A model generated the notes under the pieces. That model ran no database searches. It was not told the DNA's origin and worked only from the letters and a program-made list of their open reading frames with translations. DNA of 64,000 bases. Source: Limimaricola hongkongensis DSM 17492 (lineage in GTDB: Bacteria; Pseudomonadota; Alphaproteobacteria; Rhodobacterales; Rhodobacteraceae). The stretch is from positions 1 to 64,000 of the forward strand of contig NZ_CM002676.1 of assembly GCF_000600975.2 (NCBI RefSeq), in the 5' to 3' direction. Positions 8,969 through 18,298 of this stretch are shown here, piece by piece (within the stretch, counting starts at the first letter, position 1; each line of letters starts with the position of its first letter). The translations under genes and the position numbers were made by a program.

Positions 8969-8985
8969 AATAATGTTCCATTATT
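8969..8985. promoter_or_regulatory. Palindrome upstream of the RTX-SGNH gene, candidate operator
   Basis: AATAATG-TTC-CATTATT is a perfect 7+7 inverted repeat in an AT-rich island. It lies about 130 bases upstream of the RTX-SGNH start and just beyond the 3' end of the flippase-like gene. This is a plausible dimeric regulator site; the regulator is unknown. Confidence 0.45.
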
Positions 8986-9007
8986 CAGGGCATTGCCCCC
9001 GGCATGT

Positions 9008-10000
9008 TCAGCCCCTGCGCAGCGCGAACAGCACGCCGCCAAGGCAGCCGAAGAGCAGGAAAATTCCGAATTCGAGCCAGGCCAGCGCGAGCGCGTCGGA
9101 GGCTTGGACGCCCCATTGGGCGAGCAGCAGAACGAAGACGCCTTCGCGCACGCCGATGCCGTTGATGCTGATCGGCAGCATCATCACGAGGACCGCGACC
9201 GGGGCGATGACGTAGAAATCGGCGTAGGAGACGGGCAGTCCCAGCGCCAGCCCGAGCGCCCAGTAGAAGGTGATGACGTTGACCTGCAACAGCAGCGACA
9301 GCGCCGCCGCGCGCAAGAGCGCCGGCATCGCCCCGTGATAGAGCGCGAGCGCCGCGCCGATCCTGCCCAGCCGTCCCGAAGCGGCCCCGGCCCGGCGCGG
9401 CCGCGCCAAGAGCACCGCCAGCGCCACGAGCGCGGCAAGCAATGCCAGGCCCAGCCATCTCAGGCCGGGCACGCGCTGATCGATCTGGGGTGACAGCAGC
9501 AGCGCCAGCATCGCCAGCGTCAGCAGCGCCAGCAGGCCCGCCAGCCGGTCCACCACCAGCGACATCAAGGCCAGGCTCTTCGAGGCCCCCGCCCGCCAGG
9601 CGTCGTAGCCGCGGATGACATCGCCGCCGATGGTCGACGGCATGAATTGCCGGAAAAAGCCCGAGACCAGCACCGAGCGATAGAGATAGGGCCAGCCCGG
9701 ATGCAGGTCGTGATGCCCGAGCAGGCCGCGCCAGCGCAGCGCGATGATGGCGGGGCCGAGCAGCTGGCAGGCCAGCGCGAGGCCAAGCCAGCCGGGGGCG
9801 ATCTGTGCCATGGCGCGCCAGACCGCGTCGAGATCGGCCCGGTTCAGGATGAACACAACGAGACCGATCGAGGCGGCCGCCTTGAGAAGAAAGCCGCCGC
9901 GCCCGCCGCGCCGCCCGCGATCCGTCGCGAAACCGCCGATCGCACCGAGCGAGGAGGCGTGGCGTCCGGGGCGCGAACCGGTGGCGGAATGATCGAACAT
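9008..10000 (-). CDS. Lysylphosphatidylglycerol-synthase TM/flippase-like membrane protein (UPF0104 type)
   Basis: A 330-residue protein with a basic, cytoplasmic N terminus and about eight hydrophobic helices. The segment SGFFRQFMPSTIGGDVIRGYDA is the signature of the LPG_synthase_TM/AglD2 family, whose members resemble the flippase half of MprF. Such genes are frequent in polysaccharide loci, where they may help move lipid-linked intermediates. No aminoacyl-transferase domain is attached, so it is not an MprF. It is divergent from the GT4 gene at 10284, across 283 bases that should hold both promoters. The start at 10000 is the first ATG in frame; a weak ribosome site leaves it open. Confidence 0.85.
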   Translation of the reverse strand: MFDHSATGSRPGRHASSLGAIGGFATDRGRRGGRGGFLLKAAASIGLVVFILNRADLDAVWRAMAQIAPGWLGLALACQLLGPAIIALRWRGLLGHHDLHPGWPYLYRSVLVSGFFRQFMPSTIGGDVIRGYDAWRAGASKSLALMSLVVDRLAGLLALLTLAMLALLLSPQIDQRVPGLRWLGLALLAALVALAVLLARPRRAGAASGRLGRIGAALALYHGAMPALLRAAALSLLLQVNVITFYWALGLALGLPVSYADFYVIAPVAVLVMMLPISINGIGVREGVFVLLLAQWGVQASDALALAWLEFGIFLLFGCLGGVLFALRRG

Positions 10001-10179
10001 GATCCACTCATCAAACAGGCGAACATACCAAGCGGGCGCAACAAGCCCACCTCTCCTTCATAGCCGCCCACCCCCCTTCTGGCGAGACATTTCGCAGCCG
10101 CGGGACCGGGCCCGCGACATCCCGGCTTTGAAAAAAACCTGATGGAATCCGGTGGGGCTGGTGTAGTCTGACGCTGCGG

Positions 10180-10200
10180 CATGCCCGTTTGCGGGGCATG
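10180..10200. promoter_or_regulatory. Inverted repeat in the divergent flippase-like/GT4 promoter region
   Basis: CATGCCC and GGGCATG flank a 7-base spacer in the 283-base divergent gap. It lies about 85 bases before the GT4 start. It could be an operator or an untranslated-leader hairpin. Confidence 0.3.
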
Positions 10201-10283
10201 GCGCTGGTTTGGCCGGCACGTGTGCGCCGGGTGTGTTTGCAGTGACGGCGGTTCGGCAGGGGTGGGCCGCCGGGAGTGTGTTT

Positions 10284-11576
10284 ATGAGTGTGACGGTCTG
10301 GCCGAAATTCCGGTTTCCCTTTCGGAACGGCGCGCGGTTGGCCGCGCGCGAGGACGGCGCAGCGGGGGTGGCGCCGCTGCGGGTGCTGATCGTCGCGCCG
10401 CAGCCCTTCTTCGTGCCGCGCGGCACGCCGATCGCGGTGCGGGCGCTGGCCGAGGGGCTGGTGTCGGAGGGCTGGGAGGTCGATCTTCTGGCCTTCGACG
10501 AAGGCGACGCCATCGCGATGCCCGGCGTGACCCTGCGGCGCAGCCCGCTGCTGCCGGGGCTGCGCGGCGTGCCGCCGGGGTTCTCGCTGCGCAAGGTCGC
10601 CGCCGATGCGGTGATGCTGCCGCGGCTGGCGCTGCTGCTGGCGCGGCGGCGCTACGATCTCGTCATCGCGGTCGAGGAGGCCGCCTACATGGCGATGCTG
10701 CTCGGACCGATCTTCCGGGTGCCCTATATCTGCGATGTCGACAGCTCGATCCCCGAGCAGATCGGCGACAAGTACGATCTGCCGGGCTGGGTGGCGCGCG
10801 TCCTGAGCGCGGTCGAGGCGCGCGCGGCGCGCGGTGCGCTCGCCGCGATCACCTGCTGCCCGGCGCTGGAGCGGCTGATGCGCGACCATGCGCCGGGGCT
10901 GCCGGTGCAGACGCTCGAGGATGTCACCCTGATCGATCCCGCCGCCGGGACCGCGCCGCCACGGGACTGCCGGTTCGAGGGGCCGGTGCTGATGTATATC
11001 GGCAATCTCGAAGGCTATCAGGGCGTCGATCTGTTGCTCGAAGGGTTCGCCCGCGCCGTGGCCGATGGCGCGCCGGGCCATCTGGTGATCATCGGCGGCG
11101 CCGAGGCGCATGTCGCGGCCCTGCGCGCCGAGGCCGACCGGCTTGGGCTGGGCGCGCGGGTGGCGCTGCTCGGGCCGCGGCCGATCGAGGCGATCGGCCA
11201 GTACCTGGCGCAGGCCACCGTGGTCGCGTCGCCGCGCGTGCAGGGCCGCAACACGCCGATGAAGGTCTATTCCTATCTCGACAGCGGGCGGCCGCTTCTG
11301 GCCACGCGGCTGCCGACCCATACGCAGGTGCTCGACGACGAAATCGCCTGCCTGGTCGATCCCGCGCCCGACGCGATGGGCCGGGCCATCGGGCAACTCT
11401 TCGCGGATGACGGGCTGCGCGCGCGGCTGGCCACCGCGGCGCGGCGCCGGGTGCAGGCGGAATATAGCCCCGAGGCCTATCGCCGCAAGCTGTCGCGCTT
11501 TTTGCGCCGCGATGTCGTGCCGCGCCTTTCCGCCGGCCATGCCCATGAGGCGCTCGGGGCGGAGACGCGCGGATGA
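10284..11576 (+). CDS. Glycosyltransferase family 4 (GT-B fold)
   Basis: A 430-residue cytoplasmic glycosyltransferase. The N-terminal half has the GT-B opening RVLIVAPQPFFVPRGTPIAVRAL, with the donor/acceptor loop typical of EPS GT4 enzymes. The C-terminal half has VLMYIGNLEGYQGVDLLLEGF and GRNTPMKVYSYLDSGRPLLAT, the donor-binding region, where the usual catalytic Glu pair is only partly recognisable. The ATG at 10284 follows GGGAG; an upstream GTG in frame has no ribosome site. Its last four bases overlap the next gene (ATGA), so it is the first gene of an operon with the acyltransferase-SGNH and GT39-like genes. The sugar is unknown. Confidence 0.88.
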   Translation: MSVTVWPKFRFPFRNGARLAAREDGAAGVAPLRVLIVAPQPFFVPRGTPIAVRALAEGLVSEGWEVDLLAFDEGDAIAMPGVTLRRSPLLPGLRGVPPGFSLRKVAADAVMLPRLALLLARRRYDLVIAVEEAAYMAMLLGPIFRVPYICDVDSSIPEQIGDKYDLPGWVARVLSAVEARAARGALAAITCCPALERLMRDHAPGLPVQTLEDVTLIDPAAGTAPPRDCRFEGPVLMYIGNLEGYQGVDLLLEGFARAVADGAPGHLVIIGGAEAHVAALRAEADRLGLGARVALLGPRPIEAIGQYLAQATVVASPRVQGRNTPMKVYSYLDSGRPLLATRLPTHTQVLDDEIACLVDPAPDAMGRAIGQLFADDGLRARLATAARRRVQAEYSPEAYRRKLSRFLRRDVVPRLSAGHAHEALGAETRG

Positions 11577-13567
11577 CGGGGCGGGCCGTCGCAAAGCTGG
11601 GCTACCGGCCCGAGATCGACGGGCTGCGCTGCCTCGCGGTGGTGCCGGTGCTGCTGTTTCATGCGGGCCTGCCGCCCTTCAGTGGCGGCTATGTCGGGGT
11701 CGACGTGTTCTTCGTGATCAGCGGCTACCTGATCGCCACCATCCTGTTCGAGGATCTCGCCGCCGGACGCTTCAGCATCGCCCGCTTCTACGAACGCCGG
11801 GCCCGGCGGATCCTGCCGGCGCTGTTCGTGGTGGTGCTGGTCTGCCTGCCCTTCGGCTGGTCGTGGATGCTCGTGCGCGAGTTCAAGGAGCTTTTGCAAA
11901 GCGTCGCCGCCACGGCGCTATCGGTCTCGAATGTCTATTTCTGGCTCAAGAGCGACTATTTCGCGATCGAAGCGGAGCTGTTGCCGTTGCTGCACAGCTG
12001 GAGCCTCGGGGTCGAGGAGCAGTTCTACCTGCTGTTTCCCGGCCTGCTGCTGCTGTTGCATGGCCAGCCGGGCCGACGCCAGGTCGGGGTGCTGCTGGCG
12101 ATCGGCGGGGCGAGCTTCGCCGCCGGGCTCTGGTACATCTCGACGCATCCGATGATGGTCTATTACCTCTTGCCGTTCCGCGCGTGGGAGCTGATCGCGG
12201 GCGCGGCCTGCGCCTATCTGCATCACCGCCATGGCCGCTGGCCGAATGGCTGGCTGGCGCTGGCGGGGGCGGGGCTCGTGTTCTACGCCATGCTCGCCTA
12301 TGACGCGCATACCGTGTTTCCCGGCTGGGCCGCCGTGCCGCCGGTGCTCGGCAGCGCGCTGATCATCCTGTACGCCGATCCCGGCGCGCTGCTGGGCCGG
12401 GTGCTGGCGCTGCGGCCGGTCGTCTTCGTCGGGCTGATCAGCTACAGCCTCTATCTTTGGCACCAGCCGGTGCTGGCCTTCGCGCGGCACTATCTCGGCC
12501 ATGAGCCCGCCGCGCCCGTGCTCGTCGCGCTGCTGCTGCTTTGCGTCCTGCTCGCGGTGCTGACCTGGCATTTCGTCGAGAAACCGTTCCGCCGCCGCGG
12601 CCCGCTGGCGCTTGTGCCGGGGCGAAAGCAGGTCTTCGCCTGGTCGGCCGCCTCGATCGTGGCGGTCACCGGGATCGGCGTGGCGGGCGATCTGCGCGGC
12701 GGCTTCCCGGAGCGGCTGAGCGATTGGGAAATGCGGGTCTATGTCGAAAGCGGCTGGTATTCGGATTGCATGTATACGCGCGACGCCCCGGCGCCCGCGC
12801 CGCCGGATGCGGGCTGCGTGGTCAATCCCGGCCAGCCGCGCAAGGCGGCGCTGTTCGGCGATTCGGTGATGAGCTCGCTCGCCCCCGCCTTCGCGCGCAG
12901 CCTCGCCGCGCGCGGATACGAGGTGCACCTGCTGACCCATTCGCACTGCACGCTCAATCTCGATTACCACCGGGCCAGCCAGAATGCGCAGCCCTGCCCG
13001 GAGTTCGCCCGCTCCATGCTCGGCTTCATCGAAGCCGAGCGGTTCGATCTCGTGGTCACGGCCGGGCATTTCGCCGCCCTTCTGGGCGGGGCGCCGGGGC
13101 AGGTCGTCGAGGCCGCGGGCGGCGCGCCGGTCATCGATGCCGGGCCGGTCCTGCAGGACCTGGCCCGCCAGCTGAACAGCCTGCCCAGCGAGGTGGTGCT
13201 GGTGCTGCCGCATCTCACCCCCGAAACCGGGGTGCGGGTTAGCACGCTCAAACAGCTTCGGGTGACAGGGGAGCTTAGGCAGACGGCGGTCGCGCGGGCC
13301 GATCTGGCCGACGCCGCCGACCGGGTCGGGGCGGTGCTGCGCGACACGATCACCCAGGACAACATCCGGTTTCTCGATCCGACGGCATCGCTGTGCGATG
13401 CAAGCCATTGCCGTTTCGTGCAGCAGGGCATGCCGCTTTTGTCGGACACGCTGCATTTCACCGCCACGGGGGCCGATCTCGTGGCAACGCAGCTCGAGAC
13501 CCTGCTCGCGACCCGCGACCGGCCGGTGCCGGTCGATTTCGCGGCGCCGACACCGGTGGTGCGATGA
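11573..13567 (+). CDS. OafA-type acyltransferase fused to SGNH domain
   Basis: A 664-residue protein. Residues about 1-350 form the Acyl_transf_3 membrane domain, with EIDGLRCLAVVPVLLFHAG, the DVFFVISGYLI block and SYSLYLWHQPVL. The C-terminal part is an extracytoplasmic SGNH domain with ALFGDSVMSSL as block I and DTLH as the block V Asp/His pair. This architecture is known from O-acetyltransferases that modify lipopolysaccharide, EPS or peptidoglycan: the membrane half brings acyl groups across, and the SGNH half transfers them. It starts inside the GT4 stop (ATGA overlap). The GT39-like gene follows 70 bases later with its own strong ribosome site. It is a paralogue of 20478-22493. Confidence 0.92.
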   Translation: MTGRAVAKLGYRPEIDGLRCLAVVPVLLFHAGLPPFSGGYVGVDVFFVISGYLIATILFEDLAAGRFSIARFYERRARRILPALFVVVLVCLPFGWSWMLVREFKELLQSVAATALSVSNVYFWLKSDYFAIEAELLPLLHSWSLGVEEQFYLLFPGLLLLLHGQPGRRQVGVLLAIGGASFAAGLWYISTHPMMVYYLLPFRAWELIAGAACAYLHHRHGRWPNGWLALAGAGLVFYAMLAYDAHTVFPGWAAVPPVLGSALIILYADPGALLGRVLALRPVVFVGLISYSLYLWHQPVLAFARHYLGHEPAAPVLVALLLLCVLLAVLTWHFVEKPFRRRGPLALVPGRKQVFAWSAASIVAVTGIGVAGDLRGGFPERLSDWEMRVYVESGWYSDCMYTRDAPAPAPPDAGCVVNPGQPRKAALFGDSVMSSLAPAFARSLAARGYEVHLLTHSHCTLNLDYHRASQNAQPCPEFARSMLGFIEAERFDLVVTAGHFAALLGGAPGQVVEAAGGAPVIDAGPVLQDLARQLNSLPSEVVLVLPHLTPETGVRVSTLKQLRVTGELRQTAVARADLADAADRVGAVLRDTITQDNIRFLDPTASLCDASHCRFVQQGMPLLSDTLHFTATGADLVATQLETLLATRDRPVPVDFAAPTPVVR

Positions 13568-13637
13568 CCGGGCCGGGCGCGGGGGCGGGGCGGGGGCCGG
13601 AGCCGGGGGCGCAAAACCCGCCAGCCAGGAGGGCGCT

Positions 13638-15263
13638 ATGACGACGCAGGTGGCACGCGACAGGACGACCTTCGGCAAACCGGAGCTGAGCGCCGTGACG
13701 GTGGCGGCGCTGGTCTTCGTGCTCGCTTGCGCCAGCCGCGTGGCCCTGCTCGACGCCGCGCCGTTCTATGACGAGCTGTATCACCTGCTGGCGGCGCGCA
13801 GCTGGCTCGACAGCGGCACGCTGGGCATCGCCGAGGGCACCTATACGCGCAGCGCGCCCTATACCCGGCTGACCGCGGCGTTTTTCGCGCTGACCGGATC
13901 GGACACGGTGCTGGTCGCCCGGTTGCCCAACGTGCTTTTCGGGGCGCTTTTCGCCGCGCTGGCGACCTATTGGGTCTGGCGCAAGGCCGGGCGGATCGCG
14001 GGGATCACGGTGGCCGGTCTGGTGCTGCTCTGGCCCAGCGGCATCCTGTTGTCGCAATTCGCCCGTTTCTACGCGCTGCACGGCCTGCTGTTTCTGGGCG
14101 GGGCGCTGTGCTTTTACGAGGCCGCCGCGCCGGGCGCATCACCGCGCCAGCGGCTGCTCGCCGCCCTCGGGGCGGGGCTGCTGCTCTTGGGCGCGTTGCA
14201 GTTTCAGGAGACGACGCTGGTCGGGGTGCTGTGTCTTCTGGTCTGGTTCGGGCTGTGCGTGGTGCTGCCCGCGATCTGGCGCAGCCGTCACCGGGTCTGG
14301 ATCTTCGCGGGGCTGATCGCGGCGGGGCTGACCGTCGTCGCGCTGGCCTTCGGCGCAGGCGTGCTGCAGGCGCTGTGGACCGAATACCGGGAATCGCCAT
14401 GGGACAGCGACCCGTCGGCCTACAACCGGGTGCTGCGCGATTTCTATCCGCTGTTCTGGCCGCTCACGCCGCTGCTCGGGCTGCTGGCGATCCGCGAGGC
14501 GCCCCGCCCGGCGGGGTTCTGCGCGGTGATCAGCGCGCTGGGGCTGGTGATCCATTCCTTCGCGGGCGTCCAGAACCTGCGCTATATCTATTACTTCTCC
14601 CCCTTCCTGTTCGGGCTCTGGGCGATCGGCGTGCAGGCGGCGCTGCCGGCGCTGTTCGAAGCGGTGCGGCGCGGTCTGCGGGGGCTTCCCGTTCCCGTCG
14701 CGGGGGCCTTTGCGGGCCGCGCCCTGACGGTGGCGGCGATCCTGTTCGCGGTGCTGGCCAACGGGGCGGTGCCGCGCGCGATCAGCCTCGCCGCCGGTGG
14801 CGGCGCGCCGCCCTTCGTGCCGCGTCTGGACTGGGAGGAGGCGCGCGACCGGGTGGCCGAGCTGGATCGCGACGGGGCGCTCGTGGTGGCGGCCAACGAC
14901 CTCAACGCCATCGCCTATCTCGGGCGGCTCGACCTGACCTACAGCCTGAACTGGCTGCCCGAGATGAACCGCACCGAATTCGCGCGCGATCCGCGCACCG
15001 GCAAGCCGATGATCTCGGAGCTGGCCTCGCTGCGCGACGTCGTCAACTGCGTCCCGGAAGGCGTCTTCGTGACCGACCTCCAGTGGCGGCCACCGGCGGG
15101 CTACATCGACTTCTTCTCGGTGTTCGAGACGCCGGGCATCCGGCTGCACGTCGAACGGGCCGGGCCGGTCCGCCTGCTGCGCTGGTTCGCCGATCCGTCG
15201 GCGCTTGGCGATCCCGCGACCTGCGCCGCGTTGCCCTCCGGGCTGCGCGGTCAGCCGGGATAG
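13638..15263 (+). CDS. GT39-like polytopic glycosyltransferase
   Basis: A 541-residue membrane protein with about ten or more helices. Its first periplasmic loop carries FYDELYH, the Asp-Glu pair that is catalytic in the GT39/GT83 (PMT, ArnT) group. These enzymes use polyprenyl-phosphate sugars and act at the outer face of the membrane. A positively charged RFYALH loop and a hydrophilic C-terminal domain of about 130 residues follow. The ATG at 13638 has AGGAGGG at ideal spacing. The stop overlaps the convergent sulfotransferase gene by 13 bases. It probably adds a sugar to the EPS or to a lipid carrier after export, using a donor made by a DPM1-like enzyme such as those at 24542 or 32096. 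Confidence 0.82.
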   Translation: MTTQVARDRTTFGKPELSAVTVAALVFVLACASRVALLDAAPFYDELYHLLAARSWLDSGTLGIAEGTYTRSAPYTRLTAAFFALTGSDTVLVARLPNVLFGALFAALATYWVWRKAGRIAGITVAGLVLLWPSGILLSQFARFYALHGLLFLGGALCFYEAAAPGASPRQRLLAALGAGLLLLGALQFQETTLVGVLCLLVWFGLCVVLPAIWRSRHRVWIFAGLIAAGLTVVALAFGAGVLQALWTEYRESPWDSDPSAYNRVLRDFYPLFWPLTPLLGLLAIREAPRPAGFCAVISALGLVIHSFAGVQNLRYIYYFSPFLFGLWAIGVQAALPALFEAVRRGLRGLPVPVAGAFAGRALTVAAILFAVLANGAVPRAISLAAGGGAPPFVPRLDWEEARDRVAELDRDGALVVAANDLNAIAYLGRLDLTYSLNWLPEMNRTEFARDPRTGKPMISELASLRDVVNCVPEGVFVTDLQWRPPAGYIDFFSVFETPGIRLHVERAGPVRLLRWFADPSALGDPATCAALPSGLRGQPG

Positions 15264-16168
15264 CCGTATTCCGCCAGCAGCGGCGCAAATGCCTCGGGCA
15301 TCTGCCTGAGATCGGCGGGGCCGAGCTGCGCGCGCCAGCGCCCGACCGAGGCGGCCGAGATCGGGCGCCGGACGTTGCCGTGATGCGCCCGGCGTTCGAC
15401 ATCGCCCATCGCGCCGCCGGAGTCGGTCAGGACGCCCGGCGCGTAGTCGAGCCCGGCCCAGCCATAGATCGCCCTGACGGATCGTTCGGGCGCGGTCACG
15501 AGATCCTCGTAGGATTGCCGGTAGACATCGCGCCCGCGCCGGGCGAGCGCGGCGCAGGCCCGGTTCGCCGACACCCAGCGCTCGGCCGCCGCGCCGAGAT
15601 CGTCGTAAAGACCGGCCTGCACATAGGACAGGGCCACGTCGCGGCCGTCGCGCAGCAGCCACAGATATTGCGCATCGGGAAACAACGCGTCGATCGCGGG
15701 CAGGTGCACGGTGTTGTAGGGGGTCTTGTCGCCCCAGCGATGGGCCGCGGAGCCGTGCTGCCGCGCGAGGTGGCGGTAGAAGGTCTCGAACAGGGATCTC
15801 AGGTTGCGCGCCGGTGGCGGCAGCGCCACGGCCTCGTCGGCAAAGGCGTTGAGGTTGTCGAGCGCGAAGGTCGGAAATTCCGGGTGCTTCTCGAAATAGG
15901 CGCAGAACAGCCAGACCCGTTCATACCATGACAACAGCGCGCCGCGCGGCCAGCGTTCGATGATCTCGCCCAGCACATAGGTTTCGGGCGGCAGGTATAT
16001 TTCGCCCGACGCCATCAGCAGGCGGCGCATCAGCGTGTTGCCCGACCGCCCCGACCCGATGACGAAGAGCGGGCGCGCGCGGCTGTCCCCCGCGCCGGGC
16101 CGGGCGCGGTGCAGCCCCAGCGCGACCGACCGGGCGAGCTGGCTGCCAAGAGAGGGTCTGCGCTCCAC
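15251..16168 (-). CDS. PAPS-dependent sulfotransferase (Sulfotransfer_3 type)
   Basis: A 305-residue protein with the 5'-phosphosulfate-binding loop FVIGSGRSGNTLMRRLL at residues 35-51 and a 3'-phosphate-binding block LLRDGRDVALSYVQ. A PETYVLGEI segment lies where the substrate-specific loop of sugar sulfotransferases is found. There is no membrane anchor, so it should act in the cytoplasm on lipid-linked intermediates. Its start overlaps the ACGG junction after the glycosyltransferase gene at 16172, and it closes an operon of GH16, GT2, GT4-like and sulfotransferase genes. It belongs to a different branch from the sulfotransferase at 28503. Together they suggest a sulfated polymer. Confidence 0.88.
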   Translation of the reverse strand: MERRPSLGSQLARSVALGLHRARPGAGDSRARPLFVIGSGRSGNTLMRRLLMASGEIYLPPETYVLGEIIERWPRGALLSWYERVWLFCAYFEKHPEFPTFALDNLNAFADEAVALPPPARNLRSLFETFYRHLARQHGSAAHRWGDKTPYNTVHLPAIDALFPDAQYLWLLRDGRDVALSYVQAGLYDDLGAAAERWVSANRACAALARRGRDVYRQSYEDLVTAPERSVRAIYGWAGLDYAPGVLTDSGGAMGDVERRAHHGNVRRPISAASVGRWRAQLGPADLRQMPEAFAPLLAEYGYPG

Positions 16169-16171
16169 GGC

Positions 16172-17326
16172 TCAGCCCTCCAGCCCGGCGGTGCGGCGCC
16201 GATAGAGCCCCGCGAGCTTGCGCAGCGCCACGGTCGGCGGGATGCTCGCTGCCCGGCGGGCGCGGGTGCCCGGATCGTTCTGCAGCGCGGCGAGCCGCGG
16301 CCGCAGGCTGTCGGTGCCAAAGCGCCGCTGCGCGATCTCGCGCGCCTCGATCGCGCGCCGCCGCGTGCCGGTCCTGTCCGACAACATCCGTTCGACCGCC
16401 GCCGCCACCTCGGTGGCCGGGCAATACAGCGCCATCGGCCCGAAGGTCGGTTCGAGCCGCGGATCGAGCAGGCAGGGCCGGCCGCTCAGCGCGGCCTCGA
16501 TCACGGTGCGCCCGAACCCCTCCACCCAGTTGGGGTGGTAGTGATAGGCAAAGATGTCGAGGCTGTGCAGGAAGGCGGACGGGTCCTCGGCGCCGAATTC
16601 GACCACCTCCCAGCCGTCGAGCCGGGCGCCGCGGGCCCGAAGGTCTGATTGCGGGCAGCCCAGCACCCGCACGCGCAGCGCGTCCGAGGCGGGCAGGCAG
16701 GCGTCGATCTCGGCCGCCGTGGCGGGCCATTTCAGAAGATCCGCCCGGCCATGCCGCCCGATCACCGCGCCCGGCCCGGTCAGGATCTCGGGCCCGCGGG
16801 ACCAGCGCCCGGTGTCGAAGATGTTGGGCCAGTCCTCTCCGGTCAGGCGGATGAAGGGGGCAAAGCTTTCGAGCTGGCGCCGCACCGTGCCGGAGATCGG
16901 GCCGAAGCGGACCGAGAGACCCAGCGCGGCGCGGGCCCGGCGCGCGGTGGTCACGGGATCGTATTCCAGCGACCCGTCGGCCCGGAAGGGCGGGTGATGG
17001 GCGACCAGCACGCTTTGGTCGGCGCGCAGCGGCGAGCGGGTCTCGATGCCGCGGAAAAACACCATCGGGTGGTGCAGGAAGGCCAGCCGCGCCTGCGCGG
17101 GCTGGCCGGGCGCGAGCAGGTGCACCCCGTCGAGATCGGCCAGTTCCAGCGCCGCCGGGTTCGGCGGATCCTCGTCATCCTCCAGGAACGGAGAGCGCAC
17201 GAACAACAGCCCGATCCGCGCCCCGAGCCGCGAGAAGGCCGCGACATCGGCGGCCATGGCGGCGGTGGTGCCGCCCTGGAACCGCGCATCGCCGACCACG
17301 ATGATATCGAAATCCGCCGCGCGCAT
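16172..17326 (-). CDS. GT4-like glycosyltransferase
   Basis: A 384-residue protein of the GT-B type. The N-terminal segment IIVVGDARFQGGTTAAMAAD is the Gly-rich acceptor loop. The C-terminal half contains NWVEGFGRTVIEAALSGRP, which gives the E-x7-E arrangement of GT4 enzymes (the Glu in VEGF and the Glu in IEAA). The start ATG overlaps the TGA of the GT2 gene upstream (TGAATG), so translation is likely coupled. The sulfotransferase follows 3 bases after the stop. The donor sugar is unknown. Confidence 0.82.
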   Translation of the reverse strand: MRAADFDIIVVGDARFQGGTTAAMAADVAAFSRLGARIGLLFVRSPFLEDDEDPPNPAALELADLDGVHLLAPGQPAQARLAFLHHPMVFFRGIETRSPLRADQSVLVAHHPPFRADGSLEYDPVTTARRARAALGLSVRFGPISGTVRRQLESFAPFIRLTGEDWPNIFDTGRWSRGPEILTGPGAVIGRHGRADLLKWPATAAEIDACLPASDALRVRVLGCPQSDLRARGARLDGWEVVEFGAEDPSAFLHSLDIFAYHYHPNWVEGFGRTVIEAALSGRPCLLDPRLEPTFGPMALYCPATEVAAAVERMLSDRTGTRRRAIEAREIAQRRFGTDSLRPRLAALQNDPGTRARRAASIPPTVALRKLAGLYRRRTAGLEG

Positions 17327-18298
17327 TCAGCCGGTCCCGCCGCGCCGCAGGCCGCGTTGCAGTCCCTCGCGCAGCAGCCGGCGCGACAGGTCCGCGCTCA
17401 CCCGGGGCGGTGAGATCAGACAGGCCAGCGCCGCCTTGGGGTCGCGGTTGCGCACCGCGTCGATCATCCGCCGCCAGACCCATTTGCGATGATGTTCGAG
17501 AAGATGGGCCCGCAACGCCGCGCGGGTCTCGCGCGAAAGTCCCGGCTGCGAGAGCATCCGCCGGTCGGCGGCCATCAGCGCGGCATGGTCCTGCGTCGCG
17601 TGGCGCCCCGACAGCGAATTGGCGCGCACCGTGGCGAGATAGCCGCAAGGATCGGTCAGCCGGAACCGCGCGCCCCTGATCAGCGCGCGGGCATAGAGGT
17701 CGTAATCCTCGCCGAGCCGCAGCGGCGCGTAGCGCAGCGCGTGGCGATCGAGAAAACCGCGGCGCATCACCGGCTTGAGAAACCCCATTTCGCGGCGGTC
17801 GCCATGGCCGGCGGCGAGGTTGGCGCGGATGAAGGCGGCGGCATCGATGTCGATCGTGCCGATCGCGTGGTCCGAATAAAGCCGTTGGCGCGGCCCGTCG
17901 GGATCGGCCTCGTCGACCTTCTCGATGTCGTCGGCGAGAAAATCGAGCCGCGCCGCCTCGGCCTGCCGCACCAGCCGCTCCAGCCGGTCGGGGGCCATCA
18001 CGTCGTCGGCGTCGAGCACCGCGATCCAGGGGGCGCGGCTGGCCTCGATGGCGCGGTTACGCGCTTCGGCGGGGCCGGGGTTGCGGTCCTGCCCGATGCA
18101 GCGCAGCGCAGGGTTGGCGCGGGCGAGCGCCGCGATGCGCCCCCTCGTGCCGTCGGTCGAGGCGTCGTCGACCACCACCACCTCGACCGGCAGGGTCTGC
18201 CGCAGCGCCGAAGCGATCGCCCGGTCGATGCTGGCTTCGGCGTTCCAGGCCGCGATCACAACGGTCGCGCGCGGCGTGGCGGGGGCCGCGTCAGTCAC
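17327..18298 (-). CDS. Glycosyltransferase family 2
   Basis: A 323-residue GT-A enzyme: VVIAAWNAEASIDRAIASAL opens the fold, VVVDDASTDGT holds the first Asp pair, and AVLDADDVMAPDRL carries the metal-binding DxD. Further on, GEDYDLYARAL supplies the ED base motif. The GTG at 18298 overlaps the GH16 stop by 8 bases and is preferred; an ATG further upstream would overlap the GH16 gene by about 80 bases. The C terminus is rich in Arg and may sit at the membrane. It resembles the GT2 encoded at 19150 on the other strand (both keep LDADD and GEDY/GEDFHL motifs), so the two probably arose by duplication. Confidence 0.87.
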   Translation of the reverse strand: MTDAAPATPRATVVIAAWNAEASIDRAIASALRQTLPVEVVVVDDASTDGTRGRIAALARANPALRCIGQDRNPGPAEARNRAIEASRAPWIAVLDADDVMAPDRLERLVRQAEAARLDFLADDIEKVDEADPDGPRQRLYSDHAIGTIDIDAAAFIRANLAAGHGDRREMGFLKPVMRRGFLDRHALRYAPLRLGEDYDLYARALIRGARFRLTDPCGYLATVRANSLSGRHATQDHAALMAADRRMLSQPGLSRETRAALRAHLLEHHRKWVWRRMIDAVRNRDPKAALACLISPPRVSADLSRRLLREGLQRGLRRGGTG

